From NCBI GenBank assembly GCA_964415605.1, contig CAYQBA010000245.1, positions 1-5,617 of the forward strand: DNA of 5,617 bases. The letters run 5' to 3'. Source of the stretch: UCB3 sp964415605. GTDB taxonomy: Bacteria; Chloroflexota; Anaerolineae; Epilineales; Epilineaceae. The notes under the pieces were generated by a model. That model worked only from the letters and a program-made list of their open reading frames with translations, was not told where the DNA came from and did no database searches. Both the position numbers and the translations under genes were made by a program. Of this stretch, positions 1-5,617 are shown one piece after another (the first letter of the stretch is position 1; every line of letters starts with the position of its first letter).

Positions 1-1
1 G

Positions 2-385
2 GCGGCGGTCAACGGCCCGGCCGACTGCGTGATCTCGGGCCGGGCGGGGGCCGTCGACGCGGCCTGCCGGGACCTCGAGCGCGAAGCGATCGCGGTCTGG
101 CGGCTGAACGTCTCGCACGCCTTCCACTCGCCGCTGATGGACCCCATTCTCGACGAGCTCGAACGCGCCGCAGGCATGCCGGCCTGGAAGGCCCCGGCGA
201 CGACGTTCGTCGGCCTCGTGACCGGCGCCCCGGCGGGGGCGGGGGAGATCGGGTCCGGCGCCTACTGGCGCCAGCAGGCCCGCGCGCCGGTGCGCTTCGC
301 GGACGGCATCGCGGCGCTGGCCGGGCGCCGGATCGACGCGTTCGTCGAGATCGGACCTCATCCCGTCCTGACGGCGCTCGGCAGG
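2..385 (+). other. Acyltransferase (AT) domain, C-terminal part, malonyl-CoA type
   Basis: This is the end of the domain that loads the extender unit onto the carrier protein. The visible part begins at a VNGP motif (residues 3-6) and includes SHAFHSP (38-44). By alignment to FabD, His42 is the catalytic His of the Ser-His pair. The HAFH tetrad (39-42, bases 116-127) is the established signature of malonyl-CoA selectivity; methylmalonyl-specific ATs usually have YASH. The domain closes with EIGPHPVL (116-123). The GHSxG nucleophile motif and the other specificity positions lie upstream, so the malonyl call rests on one motif. It agrees with the C-methyltransferase in the same module, which would supply the methyl branch instead. 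Confidence 0.93.
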
Positions 386-3300
386 CGCTGCCGGCCGAGC
401 GGCGCCGAGCTGTGGCTGCCCTGCCTCCGGCGGGACCACGACGATTGGCGCTCCGTCCTGGCCGCCCTGGGCGCGCTGTGGGTGCGCGGCGCGCCGGTGG
501 CTTGGGCGGGCTTGGACACGGATCCGCCCCGCCGCCGCGTCGCGCTGCCCACCTATCCGTTCCAGCGCACCCGGCATTGGTTCAGCCGGCCGGATCGGCC
601 CGCCGACGTGCCGGCGGACGGTCGCTCGGCCGCCGGCCGGAACGGGACCCCGGCCGCCGAATCGGGTGGGCCACCCCGCGACGGTCGCGGCGGCGATGCG
701 GCTCGCGCGCCGACCGGACACCCGCTGCTCGGCGCCCGGCTCGCCTCGCCGCTCGACGCGTGTCAGTTCGAGGCGCGCCTCGACGCGGCCCGACTGGCGT
801 ACATCGCGGACCATCGCGTCGGCGGGCGATCGATCCTGCCGGCGGCGGCATTCGTCGAGCTGATCCACGCCGCCGCCGAGCACGCCGGGCCGGGGCCGCG
901 CTGGTCGATCGAGGACCTCGTCATCCACGCCCCGCTCGCCTTCGCCGACCCGGATGCGGATCGGCCGTTGGAAGCGCCGGTGCAGCGGGTCCAGACGGTC
1001 GTCCTGGGCGGTCATGCCACGGACGCGGCCGAGCTGTCGCTGCGCGTCTTCGCCTTGCCCGCCGCGGCCGCGCCGGGCGACGCCTGGACGCTCCACGCCA
1101 CGGCTCGCGCGACGACGCTGCCGGATGATCGAATGGCGGCCCCGGACGGGTCGGCCCCGGTCGACGTCGATGCCATCGGCAAGCGGTGCCGCGAGACGGT
1201 ATCGGCGGAAGAGCACCGGGTGGGCCTGCGGGCGCGCGGTCTCGACTTCGGGCCCAGCCTGCACGGCGTCGTGGAGGTGCGGCGGCGCGAAGGCGAATCG
1301 CTCGGGCGGGTGCGGTTGCCGGACGACCTGGCCAGGGAGGCCGGGGCCTACGGCATCCACCCCGCGCTGCTCGACGCCTGCCTGCAGGTGGTCGCCGCCG
1401 CCCTCCCGCACCGGGCCGACGACACCGTGCCGTATTTCCCACTCGCCATCGACCGCTTCCACCTGCTCCGCCCACCCGCGGGCGAGGTCCTGTGCCATGT
1501 CACGCTGCGCGCGCCGGCATCGGCGGCGGCGAATGGCACGGGCGATGGGGCGGCGATCGGCGTCGATCCGGCCGATTCAGCGAATCGGGCCGATCCGCCG
1601 CCCGCCACGCTGACGGCGGACGTCGACATCCTGGACGCCGATGGGCGGCCCATCGCCGCGATCTCCGGCCTGCAACTCGTACGCGGCTCGCGCGAGTTGC
1701 GGGCGGCGGCGATGCCGGCCGACGTCGCCGACTGGCTGTACACGCTCGACTGGATGCCATCGCCGGCGCGGGCTTCGGGGCCGGTGGGCGGCGCCGGCCT
1801 GCCGCCCGTCGATCCGATCATCGACCTGGCGACCCGGCTCGCCCCACGATTGTCGACTTTGGCGGCCGAGCATCGTCTCGCCGACCACCGGGCGCTCGTC
1901 GACCAGCTCGGCGACCTCGTCTCGGCCTACATCCGGCAGGCCTTGAGCCGGTTGGGGTGGCGCCCACTGCCGCCTGATCCGGCGACGGCCGGGCCACGGG
2001 TCGAGCCGCACGGCATCGAGCCCCGCTACCAACGCCTGCTCGCGCGCCTGCTCGCGATCCTGGTCGAGGATGGCGATCCGGTGGCCGCCAGAGAGCCCGC
2101 GCATCGGGTCGACACGCTTGCGACCGGCGAGCCGCCCGCGGGGTCCGCCGACCGGTCGGGCGTCGTCACACCGAACGGCAAAACGGACGCCGCACTGGCC
2201 GCCCTGCGCGCCGCGTACCCCGCGTCGACGCCGCTGATCGACCTCACCGCCCGCTGCGGCGCGAAGCTGGCCGACGTGCTGGCGGGGACGGAGGACCCGC
2301 TGGCGCTGCTCTTCCCGGGCGGCTCGATCGAAGAGGCGGCGCGGCTGTACAGCGACACGCCCGAGGCGCGCGTATTCCAGACGCTCGCGGCCGAGGCCGT
2401 CGCCCGGGCCGTCGACCGGTGGCCGTCGGACGCGCCCGTGCGCATCCTGGAGATCGGCGCCGGCACGGGCGGGACCACCGGCTTCGTGCTGGATCGCCTC
2501 GCGGCGCGTCGGGTGCACTACACGTTCACCGACATCTCCACCCACCTGCTGGGTCAGGCCCGCACGACGTTCCGTGCTTTTCCGTTCGTCGACTACCGCG
2601 TGCTGGATATCGAGCGCGACCCCGCCGCCCAGGGATTCCCGGCGGCCGGGTACGACATCGTGCTGGCCGCCAACGTGCTCCACGCCACGGCCGACCTGCG
2701 GCAGGCGGTGGATCATGCCCGCTCCCTCCTGGCGCCGGGCGGGTTGCTCGTGCTGCTCGAGGCCACGGCGCCGGAGCGTTGGATCGACATTACCTTCGGC
2801 CTCACCGACGGATGGTGGCGCTTCACCGACCACGACCGGCGCACCGCCGGCCCGTTGATCGACGCCGCCGCCTGGGAGGCGCTGCTTGTGGCGTCCGGCT
2901 TCGGCGCGGTCTCGGCGTTGGTCGAGCCGTCCGGGGCCTCCCACCAGGCGCTGGTGCTGGCCCGCGCGCCGCGCGTCGACGCCGACCTCCGCGGCACGTG
3001 GCTGATCCTGGCCGATGCCGGCGGCGTGGGCCGCCGGCTGGCCGACCGGCTCGCGGCGCTCGGCGGGACGCCCCGCCTGGTCGAGGCCGGCGAGGCGCTG
3101 GCGGTCGGCGATGCCGCGCCCTGGCGGGCGAACCCGGCCCGGCCGGCGGACCTGGCCGCGGTGGTGCGCGCGGCTGAACGCGGCGCACGGGAGCTGCGGG
3201 GCGTGCTGTACCTGTGGGGCCTGGACATGCCCGCGCCATCCGACGACGCGCCCGCCACGCTCGAGCCGGCGATGCGCGCCGGCGTCGGCGGCGCGCTCCA

Positions 3301-5617
3301 CCTCGTCCAGGCGCTTGTCGGCGCCGATCGCGAGCGGGCGCCGCGGCTGTGGCTGGCGACCCGCGGGGCATGGCCGGCGGGGGCGGTCGACCGTTCGGAA
3401 GGGGGCCGCGCGCCGATGGGATTCGTCCAGGCGCCGTTGTGGGGATTGGGGCGGGCGGCCGGCCTCGAGCACCCCGAGCTTGCGGGCGCGCGGGTCGATC
3501 TCGATCCGGCCGCCGACGTCGATCGTCAGGCCGAGGCGCTGCTGTCGGAGATCCTCGGCGGGGACGGCGAGAGCGACGTGGCTTATCGCGGCGGCGCCCG
3601 GCACGTCCTGCGGCTCGTGCGTTCGCCCCGGCGCCCGGCGCCCGCCGTCGACATCGCCACGGCTCTGGACACCGGCTTCGCCACGGCGCCGATACGCGAG
3701 ACGACGTCGCCTCGACCGGCCACGGAAACACCCCCGGTGCGCCTCGTCACCGACGGCGGCGGCGTGCTGGAAGGCATCCGCTGGGTCGCCGCGGAGCGTC
3801 GCAATCCCGGCCCGGGCGAGGCGGAGATCCGCGTCCACGCGACGGGCATCAACTTCCGCGACGTGCTCAACGCGCTGGCCATGCGCCGCGATGACGACCC
3901 GTTGGGTACCGAGTGCGCCGGCTTGGTCACGGCGGTCGGCGCGGGTGTCGACGCCCTGCGGCCCGGCGATGCCGTGGTCGCCATCGCGCCCGGATGCTTC
4001 GGCACGTACGCGACGACGCGCGCCGACCTGGTCGCGCCGCTGCCGCCCGGGCTGGACTTCGCCGCGGGCGCGACGCTGCCGATGGCCTTCCTGACCGCGG
4101 AGTTGGCCCTGCTCGACGCCGCCGGCCTGGGGCCGGGCGAGACGGTGCTGATCCACGCCGCGGCCGGCGGCGTCGGGCAGGCCGCCGTGCAGGTCGCCCG
4201 GCGCGCGGGCGCCGAGGTCTTCGCCACCGCCGGCAGCGCCGCCAAGCGCGCCTATCTGACGTCCATCGGCATCCGGCACGTGTTCGACTCCCGCCGCCCG
4301 GACTTCGCCGACGAGGTGCTGCGGCACACCGGCGGGCGCGGCGTCGACGTCGTGCTCAACCAGCTCGCCGGCGACTTCATCCCCGCCGGCCTGCGCGCCC
4401 TGGCCGGCGACGGGCGGTTCGTCGAGATCGGCAAGCGCGACATCTGGGACGCCGTGCAGGCGGCGGCCGTCAAGCCGCACGCCGGCTACCATGTCGTCGA
4501 CCTGGCGGCGGCGATAGCCGCCGATCCCGGAAGGATCGGGGCGATGTTCCACGACCTCGTCGCCCGGGTCCATGCCGGCGCGGTGGCCCCGCTCCCCCGC
4601 CACGTCTTCCCGTTCGCCGCCGCACCCGACGCGTTTCGACTGATGGCCCGGGCCGGCCACATCGGCAAGATCGTCCTGGTGGACGGGGACGACGCGGCGG
4701 CGGACGCGGACGGCGCCCGGCCTGCGGCCAGCACCCGGCCCCCGGCCGCGACGGTCCCGGAGGACCGGAGCCTCCCGCGGGACGGTCGCGCCGTGCCCGT
4801 CGACGCCTGCTTCCGGCCGGACGCGACCTACCTGATCACCGGCGGACTCGCGGGGCTCGGCCTGGCGGTCGCGGCATGGATGGCCGGCCGCGGCGCGCGG
4901 CACTTGGTCCTCGTCGGCCGCCGCCCGCCGGGCGCGGCGGAGCGGGAGCGGATCGCGGCGATCGCGGCCGGCGGCACGCGCGTGGTCGTCGCCACGGGCG
5001 ACGTCGCCGACGCCCCGCGTCTGGCCGAGATCCTGGCCGCGATCGACGCGGACCTGCCCCCGCTGCGCGGCGTGATCCACGCCGCCGGCGTGCTCGACGA
5101 CGGCGTGATCGGCCGGCTGGACTGGAACCGTTTCGCGGCCGTGCTGGCCCCCAAGGTGGACGGCGCGTGGAACCTGCACGTGCTGACCCGGCGCTGCGAT
5201 CTCGACGCCTTCGTGCTCTTCTCGTCCGCATCATCCGTCTTCGGCTCGGCCGGCCAGGCCAACCATGCCGCGGCCAATGCCTTTCTCGACGGCCTGGCCC
5301 ATCACCGGCGGGCGTGCGGACGGCCGGCGGTCAGCATCAACTGGGGCGCCTGGTCGCAGATCGGCGCCGCGGCGGCCCGCGGCGTCGACGAGCGCGTGGC
5401 CGCCCACGGCATGGGCGCCATCGCGCCGTCGCGCGGCCTGGAGGCATTGGCCGAGGTCCTGCGCCGCGACCCGGCCCAGATCCTCGTGTCGCCGGTCGAC
5501 TGGGCCCGCCATCGCGACAGCCGCGGCGACGGCACGCTTCCGCCGTGGCTGGCGGAGATGGCGCACGAGCCGGGCGCGCGGCCCTCGGCGCCGTCGCGGC
5601 CCGATCGCGGCGGCGCC
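2..5617 (+). CDS. Type I modular polyketide synthase, partial at both ends (AT-DH-MT-KRs-ER-KRc)
   Basis: This is an internal fragment of a cytosolic multidomain PKS, 1872 codons without a stop; base 1 is the last base of the preceding codon. I translated it throughout and found no frameshift. The domains appear in the usual order: AT C-terminal part (residues 1-128), DH (239-567), C-methyltransferase (604-989), KR structural half (996-1208), ER (1246-1560) and KR catalytic half (1601-1836). The protein would extend a carrier-bound acyl chain with malonyl-CoA, methylate the alpha carbon, and reduce the beta carbon to methylene. The ketosynthase and AT Ser motif must lie upstream, and an acyl carrier protein is expected downstream. 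The ER sits between the two KR halves, as in other fully reducing modules. Oddities are His at the KR catalytic Tyr position (1755) and Arg at the ER stereochemistry-linked Tyr position (1295). The substrate, final product and organism are not identifiable. The family assignment is very secure. Confidence 0.97.
386..715 (+). other. Post-AT linker and AT-DH interdomain linker
   Basis: The first part holds the conserved post-AT segment ending in LPTYPFQRTRHWF (residues 182-194), which packs back on the KS-AT unit in PKS structures. It is followed by about 44 residues (195-238) rich in Gly, Ala, Arg, Pro and Asp with no recognisable fold, taken as a flexible tether to the DH. No catalytic function is expected. 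Confidence 0.85.
716..1702 (+). other. Dehydratase (DH) domain, double hot-dog fold, catalytic residues present
   Basis: This domain removes water from the beta-hydroxyacyl intermediate to give the enoyl thioester. It starts at HPLLG (residues 240-244). The first catalytic motif HxxxGxxxxP is intact at 271-280, with His271 at bases 812-814. The second, HPALLDACLQ, is at 453-462, with catalytic Asp458 at 1373-1375. The YGPxF-like motif reads DFGPSL (415-420), a slightly divergent form. The late hot-dog strand segment VPYFPLAIDRF is at 475-485, and the domain ends near LQLVRGS (557-563). An Ala/Gly/Asp-rich stretch (about 508-535) looks like an enlarged surface loop in the second hot-dog. With both catalytic residues present the domain is predicted to be active. 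Confidence 0.93.
1569..1592. repeat. Imperfect inverted repeat inside the DH loop region
   Basis: Bases 1569-1578 are the reverse complement of 1582-1592, apart from one extra G at 1587. The loop is the three bases 1579-1581. This gives a potential 10-bp stem with a one-base bulge inside coding sequence, in the low-complexity part of the DH. It has no T-tract and is not a plausible terminator. GC-rich coding sequence yields such stems by chance, so no function is claimed. Confidence 0.45.
1811..2968 (+). other. C-methyltransferase (MT) domain, SAM-dependent
   Basis: This domain transfers a methyl group from S-adenosylmethionine to the alpha carbon of the beta-ketoacyl-carrier intermediate. 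The N-terminal part (residues about 604-790) is the helical, less conserved region usual in PKS C-MTs. The Rossmann core starts with SAM-binding motif I, ILEIGAGTGGTT (815-826, bases 2444-2479). It continues with YTFTDIS (840-846), YDIVLAANVLHAT (884-896) and LLAPGGLLVLLE (909-920). His894 and Glu920 are candidates for the His/Glu catalytic pair described for the CurJ C-MT. The family-specific block FGLTDGWWRFTD (932-943), followed by an Arg and a PL pair, is kept. All core motifs are intact, so activity is likely. O- and N-methylation are less likely given the DH-MT-KR/ER placement. Confidence 0.93.
2987..3625 (+). other. Ketoreductase structural subdomain (KRs)
   Basis: This is the non-catalytic, truncated Rossmann half of the KR that stabilises the catalytic half. 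Marks seen are TWLILADAGGVG (residues 999-1010), with a degenerate nucleotide-binding loop, then GVLYLWGLD (1068-1076), and the very typical QAPLWGLGRAAGLEHPEL (1143-1160). It is separated from the KR catalytic half by the ER domain, the normal arrangement in modules that carry an ER. The following residues, about 1209-1245, are a Pro/Thr/Ala-rich linker. Confidence 0.9.
3737..4681 (+). other. Enoylreductase (ER) domain, medium-chain dehydrogenase type, NADPH-dependent
   Basis: This domain reduces the enoyl thioester to the saturated acyl chain, setting the alpha-methyl configuration. The substrate-side motif GINFRDVLNALAM (residues 1282-1294) is followed by PLGTECAG (1300-1307). The NADPH-binding loop HAAAGGVG is at 1385-1392 (bases 4154-4177). 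Lys1415 in GSAAKR and Asp1429 in FDSRRPDF match the Lys/Asp positions proposed as proton donors in PKS ERs. It ends with HIGKIVLV (1553-1560). Unusual points are Arg-Arg (1295-1296) where the common sequence is Tyr-Pro, and Gln in GGVGQAAVQ and LNQLAG, where Leu and Ser are common. The fold and cofactor site look intact, so it is predicted to be active. Confidence 0.93.
4682..4801 (+). other. ER-KR interdomain linker
   Basis: About 40 residues (1561-1600) rich in Asp, Ala, Pro and Arg, with no fold-forming hydrophobic pattern, join the ER to the catalytic KR half. I see no separate function in it. Confidence 0.8.
4802..5509 (+). other. Ketoreductase catalytic subdomain (KRc), B-type, with His at the catalytic Tyr position
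   Basis: This domain would reduce the beta-keto group to a hydroxyl with NADPH. The dinucleotide-binding motif TGGLAGLG is at residues 1613-1620 (bases 4838-4861). HAAGVLDDG (1693-1701) contains the LDD signature of B-type KRs, and the Trp diagnostic of A-type KRs is absent (Phe1747). Of the catalytic tetrad, Lys1718 (APKVDGAWNLH), Ser1742 (FSSASS) and Asn1759 are kept at the spacing of the erythromycin KR1. The Tyr is replaced by His1755 in GQANHAAANAFLD (codon cat, 5264-5266). The domain closes with SINWGAW (1778-1784) and a QILVSPVDW segment (1826-1834). Either this His variant works, or the module cannot feed its own DH and ER. Confidence 0.92.
5510..5617 (+). other. Post-KR linker, leading toward an expected acyl carrier protein
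   Basis: The last 36 residues are Arg/Gly/Pro/Ala-rich after a short LPPWLAEM segment (1847-1854). No carrier-protein motif (GxDS with its phosphopantetheine Ser) is present before the window ends. Placing an ACP downstream is inference from the standard module order. Confidence 0.7.

Noticed and set aside
1569..1592. Inverted repeat considered as a transcription terminator
   Set aside because: It lies in the middle of an intact coding domain, has no following T-run, and the reading frame continues for over 4 kb.
412..1977. Several + strand open frames of 65-263 codons overlapping the AT, DH and MT coding region
   Set aside because: They lie out of frame inside the PKS reading frame. Their translations are Arg/Ala/Pro-rich with no domain motifs, as expected of shadow frames in GC-rich DNA.
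2987..3625. Possible second, inactive ketoreductase between the MT and ER
   Set aside because: Its degenerate nucleotide loop and the QAPLWGLGR block identify it as the structural half of the single KR split by the ER, not as an extra or decayed domain.
2419..4094. Overlapping + strand open frames (252, 359 and 226 codons) under the MT, KRs and ER domains
   Set aside because: The in-frame PKS translation here shows continuous, well-conserved MT, KRs and ER motifs, whereas these alternatives show only biased composition.
1577..5179. A 1200-codon open frame on the minus strand covering most of the window
   Set aside because: Its codons are in exact register with the sense PKS codons, so its stops can arise only from sense TTA, CTA or TCA. 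Those codons are rare at this GC content. The frame ends at a sense Ser TCA codon (1577-1579), and the next TCA is at 5231. Its translation is Arg/Gly/Asp-rich with no recognisable domain.
4828..5566. Minus-strand open frames opposite the KR domain
   Set aside because: They are antisense shadows with no recognisable family, and the sense strand carries the complete KR motif set.

Overview
The window is a single uninterrupted slice through a very large type I polyketide synthase (PKS) gene. Reading the + strand from base 2, all 1872 codons to base 5617 are open. There is no start, no stop and no intergenic DNA, so both gene ends lie outside the window. The composition is very GC-rich (roughly three quarters G+C by eye, not computed). 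Leu TTA/CTA codons are absent and Ser TCA is nearly absent in the stretch checked. Together with the intron-free reading frame this points to a high-GC bacterium. Myxobacteria, planctomycetes and actinomycetes would all fit, and the phylum cannot be decided from the sequence.

Domain order, in residues of the visible fragment: C-terminal part of an acyltransferase (AT, 1-~128) with its post-AT linker (~129-197); dehydratase (DH, ~239-567); C-methyltransferase (MT, ~604-989); structural half of the ketoreductase (KRs, ~996-1208); enoylreductase (ER, ~1246-1560); catalytic half of the ketoreductase (KRc, ~1601-1836); then the start of a linker that should lead to an acyl carrier protein just downstream. 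The ketosynthase and the AT nucleophile should lie upstream.

Read together, this is the processing part of a fully reducing, C-methylating PKS module. The AT carries the HAFH signature of malonyl-CoA selectivity. The MT would add an alpha-methyl from S-adenosylmethionine, and KR, DH and ER would reduce the beta-keto group to a methylene. The expected output per cycle is a saturated, alpha-methyl-branched two-carbon extension. Whether the module works once in an assembly line or iteratively cannot be told from the window.

The main anomalies are at active sites. The KR residue aligned with the catalytic Tyr is His (residue 1755), while the Lys, Ser and Asn partners are kept. The ER has Arg where many PKS ERs have the Tyr linked to product stereochemistry (residue 1295). 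I see no separate undescribed system: no RNA gene, mobile element, CRISPR array or regulatory site.
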